The notes under the pieces are model-generated. The model did not search any database and had not been told where the DNA came from. It was given only the letters and a program-made list of their open reading frames with translations. A program made the translations under genes and the position numbers. From Metarhizium brunneum (Eukaryota; Ascomycota; Sordariomycetes; Hypocreales; Clavicipitaceae), in the NCBI RefSeq assembly GCF_013426205.1, contig NC_089426.1:2790001-2854000 (forward strand): DNA of 64,000 nt, given 5' to 3'. This document shows, piece by piece, positions 35,179 through 47,895 of the stretch (its first letter is position 1; each line of letters opens with the position of its first letter).

Positions 35179-38105
35179 TTAGTAGCCTGCAGTGCCAGGC
35201 ATTTTGCCCAGCGAGTGAGACCCACTCGTTTTTGGCGGTAGGTGATTGTGACAGAAGATCTTTTTGGTTGAAATCTTGCTGCTGTAGTCCTTCTTGGTCG
35301 CGTCGATAAATTGGTCGGGGTCGTCGTACGACTCCAGTTGGCAGCATTCAACATTCTTCATCCAGCGGTTGTTGACCACTTCGTTGATGGGAATGCGCTT
35401 GGCAGGGTCGGGGTTGAGCATTTGCAGGAGAATGCGTCGCAGTGCCGGGGGATTGACACCAACGTCTAGAGCGTAGCAGTTGGGGTAGTCTGTGTCTGTA
35501 ATGCAAGCATCGCACTCGGGGTGCTTCTCGTACCATCTATTCCAGCCCTTAACCAATTTGTCGTAGTGCAAGTTGCCGAGTTGAGCGCGAGACCAGATGG
35601 CCCCGCCAAAGGTTAGGTAAATCATGACAATAGCCGAGCCCCATACATCCAGAGCCCGCGGGTCGTAGCTGTGCTTCTTCTCCAAAACTTCCGGTGCAAT
35701 ATACGGCTCACTGCCACAAATTCCAGGAGAGCAGAGGCGAACTTCTCCCATATTCTGACCACACTGGCCACCGGCTTCTCTCAGGCCGGGGTGGGTTCCG
35801 CTGAACACTTCGGAAACACCAAAATCGGTGATCTTTAACTTGCTGTCCTTGGTGAGGAGGAGGTTCTCGAGCTTGATGTCCCGGTGCGCGATGCCGTTGG
35901 CGTGAAGGTAGTTGACACCCTGAATCAACTGCTTGAACAGGCACAGGCGATCCTTCTTCTTGTCCTCGCCTTTGAAAAAGCCCTTTTGTACAAGACCGAA
36001 AAGGTCTCCTTCTGCGCAATACTCCATGACATGATTCCAGCGTCCATGGTCGGTACATAGCCGAACAGTTTCAACAATGTTTGGATGGTGAAGACTCTTG
36101 CCGATGCTAAACTCGGACTTGATCTTCTTCTCGTAGTCTCCTTGGCTTTCACGATTTGACTTGCCTCGAAATTCTTTGACTGCGTACAGTTCACCCGGAC
36201 ACCCCTTGCGGACCATGAGAGTAACCTTGGAGGCGGCGCCCTTGCCCAAATGCTTCCCGTGCCGACCCAACAACTTGTGCTGATACTCAAACTCGGAGAG
36301 TAGCTCAGCAACATCCACGGTAAAATCGTCAGGGAGGCTTAAACTCATGCGGCGTGCCTTTGCGCCAGTACCGGCGTCAGGAGGCAGTGGCCATGGGAGC
36401 CGCTCGGGGGGGTACGTCTTTTCTTCATCAATGGGCTTCGGCAAAGCAGGCACAGGAGGTCTATTACTCATGTCGAAACTGCTCGCTCTCCGAGGGCCCT
36501 TGGTGGGGCGGTTTCCACGGCCCATTGTAGCGCCAACGAAATTCACCGCCCGGCCACGGAGGGTTAGACCTGTTGTTGCTCGGTTCTTCTTCTGGAAATC
36601 GACAGCGTTGGGGAGCGTACCGTTGGTGTCAATGGCCGAGCGATGTGAAGGCGCCATTTCCAGGGGTGAGCCTGGGGACGGCGGCGAAATTGACTGAGTG
36701 GTTGTGGATGACTTGTTGCCATTCAGATACCGGCTGCTTGGTGCGTCATTTCCATTGAGGTAGCTAGTTGATTGTGGTGCAGACTCGGAGATTGGCGCAG
36801 GAGTGTCGACAATGACAAATTCCCTCTCCTTCTCCAAGGAAGAGTTGGAGCGCTTGAAGAGCCGAGACATGGTGCGTTTAAGACTCTTGGTAGAGCCACG
36901 GGTGGTACGTTGTTGGAGGGGCGCTTGCGGCGATGTTTCTGATTCAGCGGCTCTTGGTGTGGAAGACGGATCGGAGCTGACCAGAGCAGCCGGCGGCGCA
37001 GACGATTGCGAAATTAGTAAAGGAGCCTTCTTCGGGGCCGAGGTTGGAGGATTCTGTGCCGTCTGCGCTCTTTGCAGTGCTTGGTAATCGCTGTAATGGC
37101 TGTAGTGGCTTTGGCGCAGAGTAGTGAAATCTTGGGAGAGGCGGCCTCCGCTCACAGGAGTGACCGGCTCGATGGGCGAGTCTGTGCCAGATCCAACGTC
37201 CCCCTCTTCGAGAATAGGATCAGTGATGTCTGAGGGGAATTGGCGAGGTGAGGAAGAATAGCTGCTTGAGTAATAAGGAACAGAGAGAGAATCCGATGTG
37301 GCGGAAGTAGTTGTGGAACTGTCCGTGGCAGTCGGCGTCGGCGTCGGCGCCTCGGATTGCTTGGCTGAGACACTGGAGGGAGGCGACGGTGCAGGGCGCT
37401 TTGGGTGTGCCGGCAGCGAGGCTCGCGCTGTATTGTGGGTAGCAGGAAAAAGTCAGCAGGGCTAACAGTAATTTGATGAATGGACGTGGAGCTGACGGCG
37501 AGGATTAAAATTGATATTACTAGTGCAATGTGCAAGGGCCCCAAGTCAGGTGTGGATTCTCGCTGATGGAGTCGTAGACAATCACGTCACTGCCGCACAC
37601 GGCCCTAGAGGAAAGGGGGAGTTGAGGCCGGGCGACACGAGGCAAGGCTCCATCCGGCGGTCATTGAAGGAAAATGGAAATGGATGCAACCAACCAACCA
37701 ACCAACGGACCAGCTAACCAACCAGGAAGCTCGGTAATGGCAAGCCCAGTAAAACCCTGGAGGGCCAAGAACGCTTGGTCTGGCAGCGACCTTGAATGGT
37801 CGATAGGCGATGGTTGATGTTCAAGATGGACCGTCGACAGGTGGTCGGGGGTCGGGGGTTAAGAGTCGGGGGTTCGGGGACAAAGAGGCACGAAGCGCAC
37901 GAGGGGCGGTTGAGTGCTGGTGGATAAGGTTTTGCGGAACGGACAAAAGAACAGGAAAACATGAAAGATGACGGAGCAGAGCAAAAGGAAAAAAGCACTC
38001 ACCCTCACCCGTCTCCTTAGCCGAAGACGACATTGGCTGGTCTTCAGCCGGACCCAGTGTATTCGAGGTGGTCCACGGATGAACCTGACCCAGTGAGAGC
38101 GCCAT
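35179..38105 (-). CDS. HAL4/SAT4-type serine/threonine protein kinase
   Basis: Fungal-specific kinase of the HAL/NPR group, whose members control plasma-membrane potassium and nutrient transporters. Two exons, 38105-38003 and 37427-35179, give 783 residues. The intron (37428-38002) has a GTGAGT donor and an ATACAG acceptor; at 575 nt it is far longer than others here. The frame is open and Ser/Pro/Thr-rich across the join. Residues 1-410 are disordered with many SP/TP and RRxS sites. The kinase domain runs from about 425 to 725: GKGAASKV glycine loop, VAIK-type lysine K452, HRD with D551, DFG D569, and APE 612-614. The DFG-to-APE loop is long (about 43 residues) and ends CSPGICGSEPYIAPE, as in this subgroup. 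An in-frame upstream ATG at 38222 would add 39 residues. The exact ortholog (Hal4, Hal5 or Oca2 group) is unresolved. Confidence 0.88.
37687..37706. repeat. (CAAC)5 microsatellite in the kinase intron
   Basis: Five perfect CAAC units are given on the plus strand. They lie inside the 575-nt intron of the minus-strand kinase gene, followed by a further partial CAACCAACC patch. Simple repeat expansion may explain part of the intron's length. Confidence 0.7.
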
Positions 38106-38381
38106 GGTAGTTCGTGTGGTTCGTGTGGTTTGTGCGGTCTGGTGCGACAGTGGTGACAGTGGTGACGGCCAAGGGCCAGAGGGTTGCTTAGTAAGAATCG
38201 AAGTTGCAGTAGAAGCTGCCATGGAAGGCGCCAAGGTGACCGACCCCCCCTTCTCTGCGACTTGGCAATGCTGTACTCGGTACTGGCCAAGACGCCCAAG
38301 TACTTGAGCAAAGGTCAGACACACTGCTGCACCACAGGAATGCGTCCGCGCTCGTCCGTACCGAGTACTGGGTCCCAGGTT

Positions 38382-38406
38382 GCAGTGCTGCAGTGCTGCA
38401 GTGCTG
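38382..38406. repeat. (GCAGTGCT)3 tandem repeat
   Basis: Three perfect 8-base units plus one base lie about 280 bases upstream of the kinase start codon at 38105, within its probable promoter or leader. Confidence 0.75.
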
Positions 38407-39842
38407 TAGGTGAGCTGGCCGCGGACCGTTGTGTTCTCCAGGACCTGCGCGGCGATGCGATGCGCTGCAGCCAAAAACGCTGGCTCGCCACTCGGCTGGA
38501 AACGAGGCGCCCAAGCTAGCTACCAGAAACCGGATGGAACCAACCCACCAGGACGACAACAGTGTGGCCAGGCACCATGAACAGATGCCCACGACGTCTT
38601 GGACACCGAATGCTCGACTGGAGCAGCCCTGGGGAACCACGGAGGGTGGGGGTGGAGGTGTACGACGTAATGGCTGCAAGCCCTTCCACCACTAGACAGC
38701 CAGCGCGGGCACCAAATCAGGACGCGGAGTCGCCGGTGCTATCGTGTCTTGCAGGGTCGCTGTAGATGGTGGTGTTGCTAGGGCCAAGAGGTTTGCGGCT
38801 AGCTGCGAAGCGTGCAAGCTTGTTGGACTTTGACTGTACTGGACTGCTGAGGGCTGCCGAAATATCCACAGGGCGCGCGAGTATCGTGGTTGAATTTCAG
38901 GGAAAGAAACGATTTAAGGTTTTAGATTTTGCCGCCAATATGCTGGATGTGCTCGTCCCTGCTGTGCTTGGAGCTGTACTCCGTCGTCGAGGTTGAATCG
39001 CGGGCAAGCTGGGGAACGAGAAACTCGTAGGGTTCTCTGGTCCGGGGTAAGTAGAGTTGGAGACGTCGTGTTAAGAATGTGGCGGACGGTTCCTGGCACG
39101 GGCTAACAGACTGAGATGATGACCAGAGCCAACAGGCGGACCCTCCCTTCGCGGCTCAAGGCTCGAAGCTCAGCATGAAATACACACCGGGGCCGAGCCA
39201 GGGAGCTTGAGCGAAGGCATTCGCCAGTTGCCAGCAAGGCACGAGGTGGATGGCAAATGAGGAAACAAATTTATAAAAGAGGCAACGAGGAGACTCGAAG
39301 GAGTTGAAGCGTGGAGAAAGGTCTCTTCTAGGTGAGGAAAAAGAGAAGCTCGGATAGGGCAATATAGGACGGGGGGAGGGAGGGCAGAGGCATTAATAGT
39401 TCAAGCGCACCCCAAGCTGGAGATTTTCGACACACCAAAGATATGCCCAAGAAACCGCTGGTCTGGTGCCGCCCCCCCAAACCATTTGAACTGAACATCC
39501 GTCGGCCGGTGTGTGTGTGAGAGTTCCACATGGAGAAAGTTGGGGAGTCTAATAAGAGTCTCCATCGCATCTCCAGTCCCCATGTCCCGAACCGTCTGGT
39601 GGCATGGGTGTATGGCGGGTGTATGACGGGTCAATGTGAGCTGGCTGTTCAAGTGCTCTGCTCTAGTGCACTGGAGGCCCCTTCTGACGACCCCCGTAGG
39701 TCCTGCTCAAATGCCAATTGACTCGACGATCTGATTCTGCTTGGGGTGGGAGTGAACAGTCTGGGACTGGGCTTTCAGAGAGCAACAACGAGAAGCCGCA
39801 CAAACAGCAGGGTCGAGGGGCGCTTGAACACTGGCAGGGTCG

Positions 39843-39872
39843 TCGAACAGGGTCGAACAGGGTCGAACAGGG
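39843..39872. repeat. (TCGAACAGGG)3 tandem repeat
   Basis: Three perfect 10-base units, with an imperfect related unit just upstream (GGCAGGGTCG) and a degenerate one downstream. Intergenic, no associated gene. Confidence 0.75.
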
Positions 39873-42479
39873 TTGAAGAGGACTCAATTTGCTCAATTTG
39901 GCGTAACATCGGGGAAGAGCATGACGGGGCACCGAGCTTGGATTGCAGACTGCATGCCCGAGATGAGATTGACCAAGAATTGTGTGCAGTCGTGACGGGC
40001 ATCTGGAGCCTTGTCCGGAGCACAGAGTACAGACAAGCAGGTACACAGTACGGTGCCGGGTACAAGGCCATGTACTCCGTGCAACTGCACAGTGCGCTGC
40101 TTATTTTGCAGACCTGAGGCGTGTCGATAGCAACATCAGAGCTTCTGAAAGTTCCCAGCAGTTCATGTTTGGCTGGCCATCCACCCATCCATCTCCCCCC
40201 CCCTGCCCCTCCTCCGCCCACATCAAGGAAGAGCTGGCGCTTCACTGAGCACTTGTACAGCACACTTCAGTCAATCATTTGTTACCAATATGCACAGCGG
40301 GATCGTCCTTCATTCACCCGCTTATGCTCGATTGTATCGCATCGCCTTTTTGCTTCGGCAAAGGGTTCCCTTTCTTCATGGATCAATCGAACCGTACCAG
40401 TACGGCGAACAGCAAGTTCAGCACCAGTGCCGACTGGCGCCGTCAATCGTCAATGTGGCTCTCGCTTTCCATGTTCGCTTTTCATGGTCATGGCCTAGTC
40501 CATGATCCATCACATTCCCTTGCCATCGACACATGACAAGGCTACAACTTATGCTAAACAGGGAGTTCTGCGGTACATGCATGCCAGTTCCAACTAGCGG
40601 TGCGCATCATGTACTCCCATGGTGCTTCATAATGTCTTGCGCTATTGTCCAAGACGAGAAGATGCAAGTCTACGAAGTACAGCCCTCCAAATTGACACGG
40701 CTTATGACGTTTCTCCTCGCTCACAAGGGCGCCCGTGAGAGCAATGTGGAATTTCTTGGCTGAACACAGTTCTGCCCAATAACGCCCCGTCGCTTCTTGC
40801 CTGTCTGAAATATCAGCTCCAGTTGTCATAAGAAGTCAGGTAGTATGAGCTTTTGCCGCCAGCACTCGGGCGCTCTGCGTGGCTCAAAGACCAGACACCT
40901 CAGACACGAAGATAAAACTTGGGGCCGCGTTCAGAGTTCCACCTCAACAGTTCTGTCAGAAGGAGACGAGCCGAATTGACAGTGGCGCTGGCAGAAGCCT
41001 ATCCGCCCACCAAGCATAAGGTGATGGCGTTAATCAGATCCCTCGTCCTAAGGGGATCGGCTGGTTTCCCAATTGGTGATACCGCCGACGATGGTTTTTT
41101 TTTGTTCTCGTCGCTGGTGGGTGGTGGTAGTGGCTTCGTGAGGACGCGAGCCGCAGGACCCTGTTCCAGGCAATCCTGCATTGTGCATCGCGAACTGATG
41201 CAGCAACCATTACAATGTATGTGTGGGCTGGACTTCAACCACAGCCTGCAAAGTTATCCGACTTACAATATGATCAGCAACTATGACAACCGGTTGCTGT
41301 GCACATTTCAATGCGTAGTCCAAGTCAGACCAAAGCTTGAGATCCGCGATATGGAGCTTACTAGATAAACAGTGCGAAGCGCGGCATTTTCCGGTTCTTG
41401 GCTAAAGCCTAGGACAGCCACCAGCTTGGGAAAGCGACGTCGAGTCCACGGCTCATTCCCGTTGTCATTGAATAACTGCTCAAGTCGTGACTTGTATATT
41501 ATGCATGGGGCGGCGAGGCCTGCTATTTTCAGCAACGACAATCGACAAATCGACGATGGATCAACAGCACGCGTACATAGCGTCTCCGCCGTAAGAGCTG
41601 CGGCATGGACAAATGCACCCTGGGCGTTTTGGGGAAAACCAAACTTGCTGGGCCATCATTCCCCAGACGCCGGGACTTATACCATTTCCGGTGGCTTCGG
41701 CGTCGTGGTGTCTTGATTCAAAGCACCCGCGAAACGTGAAAAAAGCTGGTCGTCTTCCGTCCCATTATCGTGGGCTTGAGCAGCGGCCAGGAAGAGACTA
41801 TTCTGTACGGCGCGATGAATTTGGCCCTTGCAGTTCTCGAGAGTAACGCTTCCCGCCGTCTACCCGACCCCATGGGCAATATGGATACTCTCCCCCACAT
41901 TGCCAGAACGCCATCGCCAATTGCACCACTCATACATACTGCTTTGCCACTGACCTATGGCTATAATGCCTTTCAACAAGGCCGCAAAACGCGCCAGAGC
42001 TCAAGCATGAACTCACAGACCGTCTAATATTTCCCTCAAACGCCCACCTTGCCGTGTTCCTACATGAATAATCCCTGGAACCCATGGGCACCAGGCTGCC
42101 TGGAGCTTCAAGCCCACCGCATGACATTCTCGAAACCATGGTCCAACAGTTTCTGAAGCGCAAGCTGTTCGACCGCTTCAGCCTCGAGATTTGCCGGCGA
42201 CGTATTTTTGTTTCCGCTTGTTTAACCAACTCTCCGCGCAGATTGTGGTTATTTCTCAGGACAACCATGCTTGCTGACTGCATAGATGATTCTTCTGGAC
42301 GCGTCATGAGAATGCTCTTTCCTGCAGGCTCCGGCAAGTCCAGCTCGGAAATGGATGAAGAAATTTGACGGGGTCTGTACTATTTTTGAACAGTTCTGTA
42401 CACAACCAATAGGCATTACACGGGTGCTCTTCCAGGCCGCTGGGTTGACAGAATTCTACAATCTAGTAGTCTTATAATC

Positions 42480-42960
42480 GGGAGCTAAAGCTGCAGTCGA
42501 ACCTGTGGTTTCCGTCACGCCAACACCCCTGATACTAAACGCTTCGTCTTATTGGGAAGCCCGGCAGAATCGGCACGGCTATTCTGCTCCAACCGGAACA
42601 CCTCAACTACATAGCTCAATTCCGCTTCTGCCATTCATCTTGTCCTCCTGGCCTCCCGCAGAGTTCACGCCATGAGAGATGGGCCTTGAGGTAAAGCAAG
42701 AGGCTAAGCTCTCAAATAGAGTGCCATGACAAACGGCGCAGGATTGGACCACGTTTGTCTATGCCAATTCTATGGACTTGATGTCTTGAGTCTGTGGCAT
42801 CTCTCAGATCTCACCATCAAAGCCGCCGTTAGGCCTGGAACGTCGATGAGCGTAGAAACCGCCCTCAAGGCACGGAGTATCCCAGGCAAAAAACCCAAGG
42901 CTGTTCAAGGGGCGGTGTCAGCCGATGTGTTCAGTTCTGTCTGGGCACAGTGTCAGACTT
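42480..42960 (+). pseudogene. Possible decayed coding remnant of unknown family
   Basis: One plus-strand frame beginning near 42481 reads for about 65 codons with protein-like composition (including ASSYWEARQNRHGYSAP), meets a stop, and continues open in pieces. Another frame opens at 42726 for 78 codons. Neither has splice signals that would join them cleanly. I do not recognise the family, and chance remains a real alternative. Confidence 0.15.
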
Positions 42961-44152
42961 GACGCTAGTAAGTAGTCTGGTCGCATGGCACCACTCGACG
43001 CTTGGGAGTAGAATGGGGCGCTGAGTCAAAAGGTTCAAGGAGGGGGTGGTATCTTCCCTATCATTGACTACTAGTACTTGACTGATCAAATTCCTCGTTG
43101 AAATAGACTTGATTGCATTAAGATTGTAAAGTCTAAGACAAGCTGTCGCATTGATTCAGCTAATCTGGACGTCGAGAGGCCGCCGGCAGCTATTGGTAAA
43201 TGGATACCGTCACTTGGATGCTGGAGCATTTGCGGACATCAATGGCTGTGCCATGATGGGGAGAGTGCGCTGACAGTACATAAATAGCACAGCTTCACTG
43301 ACGGGGCAACAGTCCTATCGCGACGATTCGGACATGCCAGTGCGTTTTCAAGAGTCTGTGCTTGATGGACACGCCTGTACATACTTGTACAGCCAGGAGA
43401 CAAAAGGACTCCGATCGGCTACAGGGACCCCAACGCTGATGTGGCAAAGAGCAGCGTTGCATACCTTTGTCCCCTACCGGCCAAATCATCAATGGGGATA
43501 CTACAATGCCAGGCTTCCGGACCGGTACAGAAAGAGTCAATTATACATACAGTGGAAAGAGCAGCCCCTGAGCCGTGTGCGCAGTGGTTGCACAGGTGCG
43601 CGACGAACTCCCCGTGCTAATTAAGCTTCTTTGGATGGTTGTTACGAATCCAAGACATTTGGCCGCGCATGAGACCAGATACATACGTACATATGTGCTA
43701 CTACTGCTGCAACCGCCAAGCTTTAATTCGACCATGAAGGTACTCTTACAAACCCTTCGCTGAAGGCCCATGGAGATAAGCCTCCTGAGTCCTGACCACT
43801 CCCGTGGGACGGACCTGCATCACATATTTCCGAACTGAGATCTGCCAAGACGGCACTTGATATACATCTACAATGTACAGTGTGTACTTCTCAGCGTTCA
43901 TTTGCCCAGAGACGGGCCATGACCCTTGCTCCTGCTTGGCAAACACTGTTGTCATGTTTCTCCGGGACAGCGTCATCACTATTCGTGGACTCTCCTCTTG
44001 CTGCTTATGTATGGCGCGGTTGAAATGCAGCAATGCCGCCCGATCAGCAAGATGGATCAATGTCTTACTAGCAGGCAGCACAGGGTCCTTGGCGGCCATC
44101 CCACGATTCGCCACTCTTTTGAAAAGACTGGGAGAAGAGGGGCAGCAAATCA

Positions 44153-44172
44153 ATACTGTACATGTACAGTAT
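44153..44172. repeat. 20-bp perfect palindrome
   Basis: The sequence ATACTGTACATGTACAGTAT is its own reverse complement and is followed directly by GTACATACATACATATGTAC, another near-palindrome. About 0.06 perfect 20-bp palindromes are expected by chance in 64 kb of even composition. It lies in the gene desert, far from any supported gene. Confidence 0.8.
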
Positions 44173-47100
44173 GTACATACATACATATGTACACTACGAA
44201 CTACCTTGATTGCAACCTTAATTTTTCTCAGGGGAGCCTGCCTGGCCGTGCGCCTAGTGTGTATGTACAACTTTTACGCTCTGGTATCTGCCTGGGTTTT
44301 GGAGCGTCCATGCCAATGTCTCATTGAGGGATGAGGTGCAAACCTTCAATGGTCATTTACCGGGGGCACGGTGGCACATGGGTGCTTCTTTGGATTGGAC
44401 AAGATCCGACATTTTCACAGCTACGCACCATTAGCAATGAACTCAGCTTGGCGCAACCCTATTTGATGCTAACATCTAGTATTTCTGGATTGAAGTTGAA
44501 ACCATCGATGTCCTGCCTCGCCAAGGGTAGGTTTCTAGGCCGACTTCTGGACTTTTCCGTTTGTTGTGTAGATTGCGCCAGTTGTGCTCTTCCGCTCTCG
44601 TTGATTGAGCATGGCGAACATTTGCGCATCCGTCTTGATGGCCTATGACGCCGCTCCTGTGTTCCATCTCTCGATAGAGAATATTGCATCAAGGTCCGTA
44701 GATGACGGGAGAAGGATGCCAAACCCTTCCATGAGCCACTGCTGTCTCGTGAGAGTCGTTTGGTGAGTCTCCTTTCGATCAGTGTCTTGTGATATTCTAG
44801 AACGCTGCCACCGGCATGCCAATGCGACATGCCCAGAGCCTCCCTTTTGGGATAGTACGTCCGAGCAAACTTTCGTCGAAAGGGGCAAGTTTATCAAAAA
44901 GGCCGTGGACAAAGTTTTGAATATGCAACAATCAAGACTCTGGCACCCAACCCAACAGTCGAATCTGACCATGTTAGTTGCAGGACACGCTGCGTCTGCT
45001 GACCTGGAAGACCTGGGCTGCCTGTGAGTATTGTAGGCATCAACACATATTAGAAGCATGCCTACCAGCACCGGGGCCCGAATCTACATGTCCAGCCTTG
45101 CAAGATGAGCCGGCAGATGAGCTTGGCAAGCGTGCGTAGCCACCGGACTGAGAAACATGACAGCTGCGCAGGTGCCTTGTGCATCTACCACAGGCGGGGA
45201 CGAGGATGCCGTCCGCCGATGGCTCCAAATCCCCTGTTAAATCGGTCTATTTCTGGACAAAGCCCTGTGTGCTTGCGTAACGGGATCGCATCCATCGCTA
45301 GTCCCTGTTCTGGGAACTTGGGTACTACTAGCAGTATGGAGTAGAACTACTCAAACACCCCGGCTCGGCGCCTGATTGGATTCATCCCGGTCCTCGTCCA
45401 CGAATCTCCGTCTTCCGTACACTCATGAACGAGGATTGATTGGCCTGGTGGTTTGGGTTGCAAACCTATAAACTCGCCTCGTGCATCTATTTTTGCTCAG
45501 TGTAACGTGGCCATGAGAGGCGTCGGCGAGGGTCTTAGCCGTAGTTTCCTATTGACGGGCCATGACGAACCGGCATCATTGACACAGTGCAAAACTCGTC
45601 TCTACAATCTCCATTGCGAATTCGGGCCGCAGGCTAGCAGACGTTGCCCAGAAAACTGCATCTCACACTTTGGATTTGTCTCTGTAAAATCGGAGCAACT
45701 TGCGGAGAAACCCTTTAGAGGTTGTAAATGGTGGGTTGTTTAACCGTCTGCATCACTTGACCACCAATGCTCATATCCACAGACTTTGTATAAACACGAT
45801 GAAGATGGCCAGGGCACCAATCGGCTTACGTGACACAGAGTTTGAGTCTGCTGTGCGCCTGGCCTCGGGGTCAAATGGACTCGGGCTCAAGGTTTGATGA
45901 AGATGCAGGGTCGGGATAAGTGCCTCAGGCGTCTCTTTGTGGTTAAACTGACAAAAGTGCGTACAACTTGGGGGCTGCCATGACTGCCATGTCGTTGGCA
46001 AGCGTGTACAGTAAAACAAGGGGTGGTGTAATAGGCATTGTTTCCATTCTTACATGCCTTGTCTTCTTTTGACTAGCATCGCGAACAAGGCAAAAAGCCC
46101 ATGCTGCACGGTATGCCAGAGACAACCACGCACGCACCCCTTCCACGGGAGTTGAACTGACAGCCCTCTTTGTGAGGATACGGCGGCGAACGTCAAAGGC
46201 GGCAATATACGGGTTTCTCCTTTGATTCCGGAACCATGGCGATTTTGCATGTCACGGCTTGGTTTGATCATCCGCAAGCCGGTTGTCACAAGCTCAACGG
46301 CTTACCCCCTTGGTCCGAATACTACGCCAAGAGAAAAAGACTTGGACCCCGCCAAATCATTGGTGCCTCGTTTCAACAAACAAAAGACAGGGCGGCATGT
46401 TCGGTGATGTGGAACAAACAATGAGGAGGCCCGGTGATTCGGCCGTCGGGTCAAGGATGGACCACGAGTCGCCTCCCAGTTGGCTAAAAGCCGATCCGAT
46501 GAAAATAGCCATGGTGGGCTCCGTACGAGATTGTAGGTCCCCCAAGTGGCAAATGTGAATCGTGGAGTACATGTGATGTTGGATTCACCAGTCGTGTCGT
46601 GTCGACATGTCGCTGTGTTCGTTTCTTTCTTTCTTTCTTTTGCAGCGGGGAGAAGATGGCGTTCCTTATAGAGACGAAGTCTACCGGGAAAGACTGAACC
46701 TTTGGCAGTCGCACTTGGTGCTCTGCAAAGAGACGTGGAGTCTAGGGCGAGCCGAGAGCCAAAGGTGTTTTTTACACGGCCGGTATGGTAGGTGGCTTCT
46801 TGCAAGATGCAACATAGGTTCTGTGGTCTTGGCAGTGTTGCACGACCTGGCTAGTGTAAACATTCAGGAACACGAGCAAGTATGGACGGATTGACGCATG
46901 AATGGGGGGTTACTCGATTTGCTCACTCACATGAACGGTTAGGTTATGGCCCACGACGTTGGAAGTTGCCGCTGGGAGCTCACATGGTCCAACTTGAAAA
47001 GTCGATGACGATGGCGTGGAGTTGGAAACGAAGAAAGGAGGTAGTCAAGTGCTGCAGTACTCTGCAGGGACGCGATATTGGGGTTGCAGGTGGACGGACG

Positions 47101-47880
47101 AGTTCACGACTTGTAGTTCGCAATTGCTCGGGAGTGGCTTGGATGGCGGGACGGACCAAGTGGAGAATGCTGTCCATGTCGGAGACGGATGGTGAAGGAT
47201 GGTGGTGGTTGGCGATGGTGGCGATGATTGTCACAGCTGCCGTGATGCGGCGTAGTGCCTAGTTCAAGCTAAACAGATGATGGTTCATGCCTAGTGGTCG
47301 CCCAACCGACCCGAGGGGCAGAGGGCTAGGGCCTGTGCTTTCAATGGTGAGGGGCTCCGAGGACATTCAGTGGGCATCGACCCTTGGGAAACTCCGCGCC
47401 ACCAGACCGTTGACCCCTCCAGTGGAGTGGCGGGCCCAATGACAGCGGCAGGAGCCGCCATACCCGTCCAGAAGCCCGCCATTGTACATGTAACTGCGGC
47501 GAGTTCCGTCAATATTATAACACTTGACTGAAATGTCTGGTCTGGTCAAGTATTTGCAAGTCTGCAATGTTGAAACCGCTTCGAAGGAATGTTGCGAGTT
47601 GACGGCTTGGCCGCGCCAAATTCGATCGATTGATGCATCTACTCAAGGTGTGTCTGCTGCGATTACGACCACTGACCACTATTGCCATGATGATGCCTTA
47701 ATTTTCTGGGCAAAGTCTGCCTTGTTCCCGCCCATTCCTCTCCTAGTAGCCATGTTGCGATGCATCACTCCCCCGTAAGCCTCTCTTTTTCTCTATTCGA
47801 GAGGAAGACGAGGAAAAAAATACCAGACACAGTTTCCCACCGCCTCCAAACACCTACCGATCCGATACTTACTAAGTACT

Positions 47881-47895
47881 ACCTACTAAGTAGGT
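47881..47895. repeat. 15-bp palindrome with GTAC-rich flanks
   Basis: The arms ACCTACT and AGTAGGT flank a single central A. The surrounding 47868-47915 is packed with AAGTAC, GGTACC and CCTAG words on both strands. Intergenic, function unknown. Confidence 0.65.

Noticed and set aside
37153..37155. GTG at 37155 as the start of the HAL-type kinase
   Set aside because: The frame continues open and protein-like upstream to a good acceptor at 37428 and joins in phase to an ATG exon at 38105.
42485..42510. TCGAACC-containing sequence as a tRNA B box
   Set aside because: No matching T-stem, acceptor stem or A box surrounds it. Other TTCGA-like sites in the window failed the same check, so no tRNA is called.
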